From: Streptomyces inusitatus
GTDB lineage: Bacteria; Actinomycetota; Actinomycetes; Streptomycetales; Streptomycetaceae
Direction of reading: 5' to 3'
Length of the DNA stretch: 64,000 nucleotides
Assembly (NCBI RefSeq): GCF_014651115.1
Contig: NZ_BMWG01000004.1
Coordinates: 124,001 to 188,000 of the forward strand
Both the position numbers and the translations under genes were made by a program. This document shows positions 1-8,547 of this stretch, one piece after another. Each line of letters begins with the position of its first letter. Within the stretch, counting starts at the first letter, position 1. Below the pieces are notes generated by a model. That model searched no databases. It was not told the origin of the DNA and worked only from the letters and a program-made list of their open reading frames with translations.

Positions 1-1826
1 AGGACGCCGATGTCGCTCTCGCGCCCGGAGAACCGAAGGACCAGGTCGACGAAGTCGCGGGCGGGCATCAGCGCGTCCCGCGTCATGTTCCACAGCGCCG
101 ACCAGGCGAGCGCGCGCGCCAGCGGGTCGGTGATGTTCCCCAGCGAACTCCGCAGGGTGGCCAGCGAGGTCTCGTCGAAACGGATCTTGCAGTAGGTCAG
201 ATCGTCGTCGTTGACCAGCACCAGTTCGGGCCGCTCGGCCCCGATCAGCTCCTGGACGTCGGTCCGCGCGCCGGTGACGTCGACCTCGGCCCTCGCGTAC
301 CGCACCAGCTCCGTGCCCTCGTGCCGGTAGAGCCCGACGGCCACCCGGTGCGGGCGCGGCTCGTCCCCGTCCTGGACGACGGCGAGTTCGGTGATCCGGC
401 CGCCCGCGTCGCAGGTCACCACCGGGGTCAGCGAATTGACGCCGGCGGTCTGGAGCCAGGAGCGCGACCAGGCGGCCATGTCCCGGCCGGAGGTCTCCTC
501 CAGCACCGACAGCAGATCGCCGAGGCGGGTGTTCCCGTACGCGTGCCGCTTGAAGTACCGGCGCGCGCCCTCCAGGAAGGCATCCTCGCCGACATAGGCG
601 ACCAGCTGCTTGAGCACGCTGGCGCCCTTGGCGTAGGTGATGCCGTCGAAGTTGAGCTTGGCGTCCTCCAGGTCACGGATGTCGGCCGTGACGGGGTGGG
701 TGGAGGGCAGCTGGTCGGCGCGGTACGCCCAGGCCTTGCGGTTGTTGGCGAAGGTGACCCAGCCGTTGGTGAAGCGGGTCGCGCCGACCATCGAGTACGA
801 GCCCATGAAGTCGGCGAAGGACTCCTTCAGCCAGAGGTCGTCCCACCACACCATGGTCACGAGGTCGCCGAACCACATGTGCGCCATCTCGTGCAGGATG
901 ACATTGGCCCGGCGCTCGTAGGACGCCTGGGTCACATTGCCCCGGAAGACGAACTCCTCGCGGAAGGTGACACAGCCCGGGTTCTCCATGGCCCCGATGT
1001 TGTACTCCGGTACAAACGCCTGGTCGTACTTGCCGAAGGGGTACGGGTAGTCGAAGCGGTCGTGGAAGAAGTCCAGGCCCTGCTTGGTGACGAGGAAGAT
1101 GTCGTCGGCGTCGAAGTGCTTGGCGAGCCCCTTGCGGCACATCGCGCCGAGCGGGATCTCCAGCACCGTGGAGTCCTCGAAGGTCCGCCGGTAGACATCC
1201 GTCTCATAGTGGTACGGACCGGCCACCACGGCGGTGATGTACGTGGAGATCGGCTGGGTCTCGGCGAACCGCCAGACCCCGTCGGCCTCCCGCTCGCCCG
1301 CGCTGTTGCTCCAGACGGTCCACTCCTCGGGAGCGGTCACCGAGAAGCGGAAAGGAGCCTTCAGGTCGGGCTGCTCGAAGTTGGCGAACACCCGCCGGGC
1401 GTCGGCCGGCTCGTACTGCGTATAGAGGTAGACCTCGCCGTCCTCCGGGTCCACGAAGCGGTGCAGCCCCTCGCCGGTGCGGCTGTAGGCGCACTGAGCG
1501 TCCACGACCAGCACATTGGACTCGGCGAGCGAGGGCAGGGCGATCCGGGTGCCGTCGAAGACCTCCGCCGGGTCCAGCTCCGTGCCGTTCAGCGTCACCG
1601 AGGTGACCCCGGGCGCGAGCAGATCGGCGAAGGACGAGGCCCCGGGGCTCGCGCAGCGGAACCGGAGCGTGGTCACCGAGCGGAAGGTGCGGGGACCGGC
1701 GTCCGCCGTGTCCTCAGGGGCGTCCCCGACGGCGGAGCGCAGATCGAGATGGACCTCGTACCCGTCGACGGACAGCAGTTCCGCCCGCTGGCGGGCCTCG
1801 TCGCGGGACAGATTCTCACCGGGCAC
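1..1826 (-). CDS. pepN: Aminopeptidase N (M1 zinc metallopeptidase), 3' end beyond the window
   Basis: Cytosolic M1-family aminopeptidase that removes N-terminal residues from peptides. The first 608 codons are present and the C-terminus lies beyond base 1. Visible in order are an N-terminal beta domain, the substrate motif GAMEN (within YNIGAMENPGCV), and the zinc site HEMAHMWFGD (HExxH), followed about 18 residues later by the third ligand in LKESFA. The first part of the helical region follows. The GTG start at 1826 is chosen because AAGGAG lies just upstream and the next residues read PGENLSRDEA, the usual actinobacterial N-terminus. Family members are about 850-870 residues, so roughly 250 are missing. 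The gene is divergent from the reductase at 2071. Identification is certain from the motifs. Confidence 0.97.
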   Translation of the reverse strand, partial: MPGENLSRDEARQRAELLSVDGYEVHLDLRSAVGDAPEDTADAGPRTFRSVTTLRFRCASPGASSFADLLAPGVTSVTLNGTELDPAEVFDGTRIALPSLAESNVLVVDAQCAYSRTGEGLHRFVDPEDGEVYLYTQYEPADARRVFANFEQPDLKAPFRFSVTAPEEWTVWSNSAGEREADGVWRFAETQPISTYITAVVAGPYHYETDVYRRTFEDSTVLEIPLGAMCRKGLAKHFDADDIFLVTKQGLDFFHDRFDYPYPFGKYDQAFVPEYNIGAMENPGCVTFREEFVFRGNVTQASYERRANVILHEMAHMWFGDLVTMVWWDDLWLKESFADFMGSYSMVGATRFTNGWVTFANNRKAWAYRADQLPSTHPVTADIRDLEDAKLNFDGITYAKGASVLKQLVAYVGEDAFLEGARRYFKRHAYGNTRLGDLLSVLEETSGRDMAAWSRSWLQTAGVNSLTPVVTCDAGGRITELAVVQDGDEPRPHRVAVGLYRHEGTELVRYARAEVDVTGARTDVQELIGAERPELVLVNDDDLTYCKIRFDETSLATLRSSLGNITDPLARALAWSALWNMTRDALMPARDFVDLVLRFSGRESDIGV

Positions 1827-2070
1827 GGGAGCACTCCTTCAGATCTCATCGGTGAACGCGGTTCTCCGGCAGGGCGGGCGCGCGATCGAACGTACGCCCG
1901 AACGCGGTGGTCGGCACAGCGCCGGGGACAGCGACAAACGCCCCGATACTCCCATGCGCGTCCGCTCACCGGTATCCCGGGAATCGGATCCCGACCGGCG
2001 GCGTTGCCCCGATGAGGCGCGGAGTGCGTTCCGGCGAAGCACTCCGGCGACATTCCCGATGAGGAGAGAG

Positions 2071-2712
2071 ATGTCCGACAACGGCAAGACTCCGGTGGAC
2101 TTCTGGTTCGATCCCGTGTGCCCCTGGGCCTGGATGACCTCCCGCTGGGTGCTGGAGGTGGAGAAGGTCCGCGACATCGAGGTCAGCTGGCATGTGATGA
2201 GCCTCGCCGTGCTCAACGAGGGCCGGGAGGACGAGCTTCCCGAGGAGTACCGCGACAGCCTGAAGCGTGCCTGGGGTCCGGTCCGGGTCGCCGTCGCCGC
2301 CGCCGAGCAGCACGGCGCCCAGGTCCTCGGCCCGCTGTACACCGCGCTGGGCACCCGCATCCACAACAAGGGCGAGGGCCCCACCCCCGAGGCGGTCGCC
2401 GGCGCGCTGGCCGACGCGGGCCTGCCCGCCTCGCTCATCGAGTACCTGGACAAGGGCGACTACGACGCCGAGGTGCGCGCCTCCCACAAGGAGGGCATCG
2501 ACAAGGTCGGCCAGGACGTCGGCACCCCGGTCATCGCGGTCCCCGGCGCGGACGGCGAGCAGATCGCCTTCTTCGGCCCGGTGGTGACCCCCGCCCCGAA
2601 GGGCGAGGAGGCCGCCAAGCTGTGGGACGGCACCCTGCTGGTGGCCTCGGTCCCCGGATTCTTCGAGCTCAAGCGCACCCGTACCGCCGAGCCCGACTTC
2701 TCCAACCTCTGA
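2071..2712 (+). CDS. DsbA-fold mycothiol-dependent reductase (Rv2466c-like)
   Basis: A 213-residue cytoplasmic thioredoxin-fold protein with the helical insertion of DsbA/FrnE-type proteins and no signal peptide. The N-terminal strand runs into DFWFDPVCPWAW, where the redox motif is C-P-W-A. The cis-Pro loop is GTPVIAV. The best match I recognise is the actinobacterial Rv2466c group, which uses mycothiol as thiol partner for oxidoreductase or nitroreductase reactions. That function is inferred from the family. The second cysteine of the usual CPWC motif is alanine here, so a monothiol mechanism is expected. The ATG at 2071 follows a GAGGAGAGAG ribosome site. The gene is followed by a strong hairpin terminator at 2743-2783 and is probably monocistronic. 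Confidence 0.85.
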   Translation: MSDNGKTPVDFWFDPVCPWAWMTSRWVLEVEKVRDIEVSWHVMSLAVLNEGREDELPEEYRDSLKRAWGPVRVAVAAAEQHGAQVLGPLYTALGTRIHNKGEGPTPEAVAGALADAGLPASLIEYLDKGDYDAEVRASHKEGIDKVGQDVGTPVIAVPGADGEQIAFFGPVVTPAPKGEEAAKLWDGTLLVASVPGFFELKRTRTAEPDFSNL

Positions 2713-2742
2713 GCCCGCTGAACCCTTGAGCGGCCGGTAACG

Positions 2743-2783
2743 GGAAGAACCCCCGCGAGTCACGTCCTCGTGGGGGTTCTTCC
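2743..2783. terminator. Intrinsic terminator, 17-bp stem
   Basis: Arms 2743-2759 and 2767-2783 pair over 17 bp with a single G-U-type mismatch and a 7-nt loop. It lies about 30 bp after the reductase stop codon and so ends that transcript. It could also act on transcripts coming from the opposite side. Confidence 0.8.
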
Positions 2784-2838
2784 GTTCATCCGTCCGCACG
2801 TGAAGGCTGAGAAGACGATCACGAGCAGGACGACGGGG

Positions 2839-2886
2839 GACGCGCGGGCCGCGCCCCGGTGTTCCGGGGGCGCGGCCCGGCGCGTC
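2839..2886 (-). terminator. GC-rich hairpin at the 3' end of the SOD gene
   Basis: Arms 2839-2857 and 2867-2886 pair over about 19 bp with one bulged G. The distal arm reaches the SOD stop codon. The position fits the terminator of the minus-strand sod gene, although no U-tract is present, as is usual in Streptomyces. Confidence 0.65.
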
Positions 2887-3520
2887 ACGGCGCGATGAGC
2901 GGGGTGCGCTCCTTGGCCTCGGCGTAGCGCTTGGCGACGTCCTGCCAGTTCACGACCTGCCACATGGCGTCGATGAAGTCGACCTTCTGGTTCTTGTACT
3001 GAAGGTAGAAAGCGTGCTCCCAGGCGTCGAAGACCAGGATCGGCACCGAGCCCTGACCGACATTGCCCTGGTGGTCGTAGACCTGCTCCACGATCAGACG
3101 GCGGCTGACCGGCTCGTACGCCAGTACGCCCCAGCCCGAGCCCTGCGTCGTCGCGGACGCCTTGGTCAGCTGCGCCTTGAACTTGGCGAAGGAGCCGAAC
3201 GACTCCGCGATCGCGTCCGCCAGCTCTCCGACACCGTCCTTGTCCAGCGGCTCGCCGCCGCCGTCACCGGTCATGTTGTGCCAGTAGATGCTGTGGAGGA
3301 TGTGGCCCGAGAGATGGAACGCGAGGTTCTTCTCCAGACCGTTGATCGCTCCCCACTGGTCCTTGTCCCTGGCTTCCGCGAGCTGCTCAAGCGTGTCGTT
3401 CGCGCCCTTGACGTAGGCGGCGTGGTGCTTGTCGTGGTGCAGCTCGATGATCTGCGGGTTGATGACCGGTTCGAGCTCGGTGTAGTCGTACGGCAGATCA
3501 GGAAGCGTGTAGATGGCCAT
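2885..3520 (-). CDS. sodF: Superoxide dismutase, Fe/Mn family
   Basis: Cytosolic superoxide dismutase of 211 residues, the normal size. It converts superoxide to peroxide and oxygen. Metal ligands are visible in the family order: His in [12 protein letters not shown], His in [11 protein letters not shown], and Asp and His in [12 protein letters not shown]. The residues around GGEPLD and the QGSGWG loop fit the iron-type enzyme that Streptomyces carries as sodF, beside the nickel enzyme sodN. The metal cannot be proven from sequence. The ATG at 3520 has GGAGGG upstream. A likely -10 TAGGAT lies inside an imperfect TTGC-rich dyad at 3547-3568. In Streptomyces sodF is repressed by nickel-bound Nur, and that dyad is the candidate site. 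Confidence 0.93.
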   Translation of the reverse strand: MAIYTLPDLPYDYTELEPVINPQIIELHHDKHHAAYVKGANDTLEQLAEARDKDQWGAINGLEKNLAFHLSGHILHSIYWHNMTGDGGGEPLDKDGVGELADAIAESFGSFAKFKAQLTKASATTQGSGWGVLAYEPVSRRLIVEQVYDHQGNVGQGSVPILVFDAWEHAFYLQYKNQKVDFIDAMWQVVNWQDVAKRYAEAKERTPLIAP

Positions 3521-3546
3521 TGTTGTCCGGTCCCTCCGACTGCTTA

Positions 3547-3568
3547 TTGCGCATCCTATGCATCTGCA
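3547..3568 (-). promoter_or_regulatory. sodF promoter with candidate Nur-type operator
   Basis: On the minus strand a -10 like TAGGAT (3552-3557) sits inside an imperfect dyad that begins TTGC and ends TGCA on the plus strand. Nur boxes are TTGCAA-type repeats overlapping the sodF promoter in other Streptomyces. The match here is only partial, so the operator call is inference. Confidence 0.35.
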
Positions 3569-3694
3569 CGTTAGCAGCAGGGGGTGTCCGGGAGTGATCA
3601 GGCATTGGTCCTAGGTCCCGCGCGTCCGCGCCCGTTCGCGAGACTTAGGGCCTGTTCTGGAGGATCAGGCGGCGTCAGGCCGCATCAGGCCGCG

Positions 3695-5128
3695 TCAGAC
3701 CGCGCGGGCCCTCGCCCGGGCGGCGGCGAGGCGTTCGAGATGGTCGTCATAGGCCTTGGCGTAGAAGTCCGCGCGCCCCGGATCGGGCTCCACCACCGCT
3801 GTCGGAGCCGTCCACCCGGCGGTGTCCAGCCCCACCCCGTACCGCTCGGCGGCGGCCAGCACCGCACCCCGCGCGCCCACCTCGCCCTCCACGATCCGCA
3901 GCGGCCGGCCCAGCACATCGGCGAACAGCCGGGTCCACGCGGACGACCGGGTGCCGCCGCCGCAGATCGCCAGCGTCCCCGACAGGCCCGCCGCCGACAG
4001 ACAGTGACGGGCGGCGAAGGCGATGCCCTCGCAGGTCGCGCGGATCAGATCGGCCCTGGAGGACTCCAGCGACACCCCGGTCAGCTCGGCGCGCAGCCGG
4101 GGCTCGACGAAGGGCGCGCGCTCGCCCGAGGGCGCGAAGTACGGCAGCACCCGCACCCCGTGCGCACCGGGCGGGGCGGCGTCCAGCAGCCCGTCGACCT
4201 CCGTGTGCGCCACCCCGGTGATCGCCAGCACCCAGTCCAGGGCCGCGGTGCCCACCATCGCGGGCATCGCCCTCAGCCAGTGCCCGGCCCGGTCGGTGGA
4301 GATGTGCAGCCCGGCCGGTTCGCCGTCCAGGGCGAGCGCGTCGACGGCGACCAGCGCCGCCAGACACGTCCCCACGATCAGCAGCCCGTCGCCCGGCGCG
4401 GTCACCCCCGCGCCCAGCGCGCAGGCGGGCAGATCGTACGGCCCGTTCGCGATCCGCGCCCCGAGCGCGCCCGTACCCTCCGCCGTCACCTCGGCGACCG
4501 CGACCGGATCGCTGATCCTTGGCAGCAGCCCGCGCCGCCGCGCGAGCCCCAGCGACTCCAGCACCTCGCCCGAGTACGCCCGCTCCCGGGGATCCAGGAA
4601 CGGCATGGACGCGTCCGACACATCCGTCGCCCGCACCCCGGTCAGCCGCTGGAAGACCATGTCCTTGCAGTAGACCGCCGAGGCCGCCGCGTCCAGGGCG
4701 GCGGGCTCATGACGGTCCAGCCAGGCCAGCACCGGACCCGGACAGCCGGGGAACATCGCGCTCCCGGTGCGCCGGAACACCGACTCCACCACCCCCGAGG
4801 AGTGCCAGGCGTCGAGCAGCTCGTGCGCCCGCCCGTCCATCCAGGAGATCGCGGACCGCACCGGACGGCCCTCGCCGTCCACCAGCCAGACGCCGTCGCC
4901 CTGCCCGGTGAGACCGATGAGGGCGACGGGCCCGCCGACCGCCCCGGTCAGCGCGGAGAGCACCTCGGAGACCGCGCCGAACACCTCGTCCATGTCCTGC
5001 TCGGCACGGCCGTCGTGAAGATCGAGGGAGACCGGCCGCGACTCGACCCGCAGGGTGCGCCCCCGCTCGTCGAAGGCCGCCGCCTTGACCATGGACGTAC
5101 CCGCGTCGATCCCGATGTAAGTCGACAA
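3695..5128 (-). CDS. FGGY-family carbohydrate kinase (xylulokinase-like)
   Basis: ATP-dependent sugar or polyol kinase of 477 residues, within the usual 480-500. The ribonuclease-H-like N-terminal domain begins YIGIDAGTSMVKAAAFD with the phosphate-1 loop. The C-terminal domain has the adenosine loop GGGTRSSAWTRLFADVLGRP, as in xylulokinases. The substrate cannot be read from the sequence. A TTG start at 5128 is preferred because GAGGAG at 5139-5144 is 10 nt upstream. The in-frame GTG at 5135-5137 would leave only one nucleotide between ribosome site and start. It lies 65 bp downstream of the dehydrogenase on the same strand and is probably cotranscribed with it. A second, unrelated-looking FGGY kinase is divergent at 6498. 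Confidence 0.88.
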   Translation of the reverse strand: MSTYIGIDAGTSMVKAAAFDERGRTLRVESRPVSLDLHDGRAEQDMDEVFGAVSEVLSALTGAVGGPVALIGLTGQGDGVWLVDGEGRPVRSAISWMDGRAHELLDAWHSSGVVESVFRRTGSAMFPGCPGPVLAWLDRHEPAALDAAASAVYCKDMVFQRLTGVRATDVSDASMPFLDPRERAYSGEVLESLGLARRRGLLPRISDPVAVAEVTAEGTGALGARIANGPYDLPACALGAGVTAPGDGLLIVGTCLAALVAVDALALDGEPAGLHISTDRAGHWLRAMPAMVGTAALDWVLAITGVAHTEVDGLLDAAPPGAHGVRVLPYFAPSGERAPFVEPRLRAELTGVSLESSRADLIRATCEGIAFAARHCLSAAGLSGTLAICGGGTRSSAWTRLFADVLGRPLRIVEGEVGARGAVLAAAERYGVGLDTAGWTAPTAVVEPDPGRADFYAKAYDDHLERLAAARARARAV

Positions 5129-5193
5129 TGTCAGCACACTCCTCACTGCCCCGCGCGTACGGGAAACCGGGCCGGGGCCCGGCGGGGAACGGG

Positions 5194-6207
5194 TCAGGCC
5201 AGGGCGTGCGCCAGAGGCTCGCCCCGGACCAGCCGGCCCACCTCCGCCGCCGCGATCTCCGCCGCCTTGCGCGCCACCGCCCGGCTCGCGCCCGCCACAT
5301 GCGGCGTCAGCACCACATTCGGCGTGGACCGCAGCCGCGAGGAGACCGGCAGCGGCTCCTGCTCGTAGGTGTCCAGCGCCGCCGCCGCCAGCCGCCCCGT
5401 CTCCAGCGCGTCGCACAGCGCCCCGGTGTCCAGCAGCGCGCCGCGCGCCGCGTTCACCAGCACCGACCCGTGCGGCAGCAGCGCCAGTTCCCGCGCGCCG
5501 ATCAGCCCCCGGGTCTCCGGCGTCAGCCGGGCGTGCAGACTCAGCACCCGGGAGCGGCTCAGGAGCGACTCCAGCGAGCGCGCCCGCACCCCGAGCACAT
5601 CACCGCGCACATACGGGTCGTACACCTCCACCTCCGCCCCGAAGGCGGTCAGCACCCGGGCCACCCGGCTGCCCACCGCGCCGTAGCCCACCAGCCCGAC
5701 CGGGGTGTCCTCCAGTTCGAGCCCGCTCCGCTCGTACGTGTAGAAGGAACCGTCCCAGTCGCCCTCCAGGGCGAGCGACTGATGCGCCGAGGGGATGCGG
5801 CGCAGCGCGCACAGCATCAGCCCGATCGTGAACTCCGCCGTCGACGCCGCGTTCCGCCCCGGCGCGAAACACACCCGCACCCCGCGCGCCGCCGCCGCCG
5901 CCGCGTTGACGTTGACCGGCCCGCCCCGGCACACCGCGATCATCCGCAGCGAGGGCGCGGCCGCCAGCACCCGCTCCGTGAACGGGGCCATCTGGGTGAC
6001 GCAGACCTCCACCCCGTCCAGCGCCTTGATCAGCTCGTCCTCGGCGTCGCTCGCCTCCGCCACCTCCGCCACCGGCCCGAACGGCTCCAGCGGCCACGGC
6101 AGGGTCAGCTCGGCCAGCTCGTACGAGGTGTCGCCGAGATGGCGGCGCAGCGCCCCGGCGATCAGATCGTTGCGGACGAAGTGGTCTCCGGCAGCCAGGA
6201 CTCTCAT
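5194..6207 (-). CDS. D-isomer-specific 2-hydroxyacid dehydrogenase (PGDH-like)
   Basis: NAD-dependent oxidoreductase of 337 residues acting on a 2-hydroxy or 2-keto acid, related to phosphoglycerate and hydroxypyruvate dehydrogenases. The Rossmann motif GLVGYGAVGSRVARVL is in the middle. The catalytic Arg is in NAARGALLD, the Glu region in DTYEQEPLP, and the catalytic His in TPHVAG. It lacks the C-terminal ACT or regulatory domain of SerA, so a catabolic role is more likely than serine synthesis (inference). The ATG at 6207 has GGAGG about 8 nt upstream. It probably forms a two-gene operon with the FGGY kinase downstream and is divergent from the second kinase across a 290-bp control region. 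Confidence 0.88.
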   Translation of the reverse strand: MRVLAAGDHFVRNDLIAGALRRHLGDTSYELAELTLPWPLEPFGPVAEVAEASDAEDELIKALDGVEVCVTQMAPFTERVLAAAPSLRMIAVCRGGPVNVNAAAAAARGVRVCFAPGRNAASTAEFTIGLMLCALRRIPSAHQSLALEGDWDGSFYTYERSGLELEDTPVGLVGYGAVGSRVARVLTAFGAEVEVYDPYVRGDVLGVRARSLESLLSRSRVLSLHARLTPETRGLIGARELALLPHGSVLVNAARGALLDTGALCDALETGRLAAAALDTYEQEPLPVSSRLRSTPNVVLTPHVAGASRAVARKAAEIAAAEVGRLVRGEPLAHALA

Positions 6208-6497
6208 GCAGTTCCTCCGCGTCGTCGTCAACCCGGCCCGGGGCCGGTACGAGGCCGCCCGCCGGCCGCCCGCCACACCGCCAGCGGATCGTAGTCCCCG
6301 CCGGGCACACTCGGGCGGACGGCGCGCACGGCCGGCTCCGGTACGGTGACGCCGCCGGAACCGAGAGGGCCCTTCGCATCGCAACAGAGCTTGGAACCAG
6401 GACCGGAGGCCGTCAATCCTCCGCGCACGGGTTTCTCCCGGCGGAAGATGAGAACGCATCGGAAGAGACCGGGACGCGACGAGCCGCGGGAGACGCC

Positions 6498-7919
6498 ATG
6501 TGGATGGGGATCGATCTGGGCACCCAGAGCGTCCGCGCAGTGCTCGCCGACGACGAGGGCGAGATCCTCGGCAGCGGCTCCGCGCCGCTGACCGGCCGCC
6601 GCGACGGCCCGCTCCACGAACAGCTCCCCGGCGACTGGTGGACGGCCACCGCCGCCGCGGTCCGCTCCGCGCTGAGCGGCGGCCACCGCCCGCGCGCGCT
6701 CGCGATCTGCTCCACCTCCGGCACCGTGCTGCTCACCGACGACCGGGGCCGGGCGCTCACCCCCGCCGTGATGTACGACGACGGCCGCGCCCCCGGCCGG
6801 GGCCCGGGCCGCGCCCGGCTCCTCCTCGACGCGTACGGCCCCGGGCACATCGCCCACCAGGCGGACCACATCGCGGCCCGGCTGGCGGGCCGCAGGCTCC
6901 CCACCGACTCCAGCCACGCGCTCAAGACCGGCTACGACCCCGAGCGCGAGGTCTTCGACGCCCCCGGGGTGCCGGGGCTGCCCGAGGTGGTGCGGCCCGG
7001 CACCCTCGTCGGCGAGGTGGGACGGGAGGCCGGGGCCGAGACCGGACTCCCCGCGGGCACCGCGATCGTGGCCGGGATGACCGACGGCTGCGCGGCGCAG
7101 ATCGCCTCCGGCTCGCTCTCGGTGGGCTCCTGGAACTCGGTGCTCGGCACCACCCTCGTCCTCAAGGGAGTCACCGCCGAACCCCTGCGCGACCCCTCCG
7201 GAGTGGTCTACAGCCATCGCTCCCCGGACGGCGGCTGGCTCCCCGGCGGCGCGTCGAACGTCGGCGGCGGCGCGCTGCGCGCGGCCTTCCCGGGCGCCGA
7301 TCCGGCCGCGCTCGACGCCCTCGCCCGCGCCCATGAGCCGGCCGGCCCGATCGCCTATCCGCTGGGCGCGCGCGGCGAGCGCTTCCCCTTCCGCGCCCCG
7401 GACGCCACCGCGTTCCTGCTCGGCGAGCCCGCCTCCGAGGCCGACCACTGGGCCGCCCTCCTCCAGGGCGTGGCCCTGACCGAACGGCTCTGCCTGGACT
7501 ATCTGGACCTCCTCGGAGCCCCCGTGGACGGCCCCCTCACCTTCACCGGCGGCGCGGTCCGCAGCGCCTACTGGACCGGGCTGCGCGCCCGTGTCCTGGG
7601 CCGTGAGGTGCGCGTCCCGCGCTCCAGCGAACCCGCCGTCGGCATGGCGGTCCTGGCGGCGTACGGGGCGGGCGCGGCGGGCGCGGTGGCCTCCCCGGCT
7701 GCGGCGGCCTCCCCGGCCGGGACGGCCACTCCGGCCGGCACGGCCACCCTCGCCGGGACGGCCGCGCGGATGGTCCGGCCGGGGACGAGGGTCGAGGGGG
7801 CGGGACCGGACCGGTTCGCCGGGCCCTACCTCGCCCTCGTGGACGAACTCGAATGCCGCGGCTGGCTTCCGCCCGAGGTCGCGGCGCACGCACACACCCG
7901 TACGGAGAGGCGAGAATGA
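6498..7919 (+). CDS. FGGY-family carbohydrate kinase, second copy
   Basis: Carbohydrate kinase of 473 residues. The N-terminal phosphate loop is GIDLGTQSVRAVLADD, and the C-terminal adenosine loop is FTGGAVRSAYWTGLRARVLGREV. A loop at residues about 395-425 is low-complexity, built of short Ala-Pro-Gly-Thr repeats, and sits between the adenosine-binding part and the last helix; it looks like a recent repeat expansion. The substrate is unknown. The start codon overlaps no other gene and has GGGAGACGCC upstream. The stop codon overlaps the start of the histidine phosphatase (ATGA), so the two are translationally coupled. It is divergent from the dehydrogenase/kinase pair, and the four genes form one likely catabolic module. 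Confidence 0.85.
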   Translation: MWMGIDLGTQSVRAVLADDEGEILGSGSAPLTGRRDGPLHEQLPGDWWTATAAAVRSALSGGHRPRALAICSTSGTVLLTDDRGRALTPAVMYDDGRAPGRGPGRARLLLDAYGPGHIAHQADHIAARLAGRRLPTDSSHALKTGYDPEREVFDAPGVPGLPEVVRPGTLVGEVGREAGAETGLPAGTAIVAGMTDGCAAQIASGSLSVGSWNSVLGTTLVLKGVTAEPLRDPSGVVYSHRSPDGGWLPGGASNVGGGALRAAFPGADPAALDALARAHEPAGPIAYPLGARGERFPFRAPDATAFLLGEPASEADHWAALLQGVALTERLCLDYLDLLGAPVDGPLTFTGGAVRSAYWTGLRARVLGREVRVPRSSEPAVGMAVLAAYGAGAAGAVASPAAAASPAGTATPAGTATLAGTAARMVRPGTRVEGAGPDRFAGPYLALVDELECRGWLPPEVAAHAHTRTERRE

Positions 7920-8527
7920 GCGCGACACTGCTGCTGGCCCGCCACGGTCAGACCGTCTGGCACGCGGAGAACCGCTATGCCGGGGTGAGCGATGTCGCGC
8001 TCACCGACGAGGGCCGCCGCCAGGCCGCGCGGCTGGGGGAGTGGGCGGCCCGGAATCCGGTGGACGCGATCTGGACCTCCCCGCTCTCCCGCGCGATCGA
8101 GACGGCCGCCCCGGCCTGCGAGGCGCTCGGGCTCACCCCGCGCCGCGAGCCCGGGCTGCGCGAGTGCGACTTCGGGGCGGCGGAGGGGCGCACCCTGGCC
8201 GAGTTCCGCCGGGAGCACCCCGAGGCCGCGCTCGGCTTCACGAAGGACCCGGTCGCGCACCCCTTCCCCGGGGCGGAGGACCCGAGGGCCGCCGCCGGGC
8301 GGGCGGTCGAGGCCCTGCGCCGGGTCGCCGGGGCCCATGAGGGCGGGCGGGTCCTGGTGGTCGCGCACAACACCCTGCTGCGGCTGGCCCTGTGCGAGCT
8401 GCTTTCCATCCCGCTCGGGAACTACCGCCGGGTCTTCCCCGGGCTGGGCAACGCGGCGGTCACCGAGCTGAGGCTCGGCCACGACACCGCGTCGCTCCTC
8501 GCCCTCAACCTTCCGACGGACGGCTGA
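7916..8527 (+). CDS. Histidine phosphatase family protein (PGM-like)
   Basis: A 203-residue member of the phosphoglycerate-mutase/acid-phosphatase superfamily. The RHG catalytic motif is LLARHGQTVWHAENR near residue 8. The second conserved His is in VLVVAHNTLLR, and the acidic donor region is LRECDFGAAEGRT. Small proteins of this type are usually phosphatases on sugar phosphates or other small metabolites rather than mutases. The ATG at 7916 overlaps the preceding kinase stop by four bases, so it should act in the same pathway. The pairing of a kinase with a phosphatase is unusual and may serve to limit sugar-phosphate stress; this is inference. Confidence 0.88.
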   Translation: MSATLLLARHGQTVWHAENRYAGVSDVALTDEGRRQAARLGEWAARNPVDAIWTSPLSRAIETAAPACEALGLTPRREPGLRECDFGAAEGRTLAEFRREHPEAALGFTKDPVAHPFPGAEDPRAAAGRAVEALRRVAGAHEGGRVLVVAHNTLLRLALCELLSIPLGNYRRVFPGLGNAAVTELRLGHDTASLLALNLPTDG

Positions 8528-8547
8528 GAGCACCCCGGTCGGCCGCC

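Noticed and set aside
2071..2712. Exported DsbA disulfide oxidase
   Set aside because: There is no signal peptide and the second active-site cysteine is missing.
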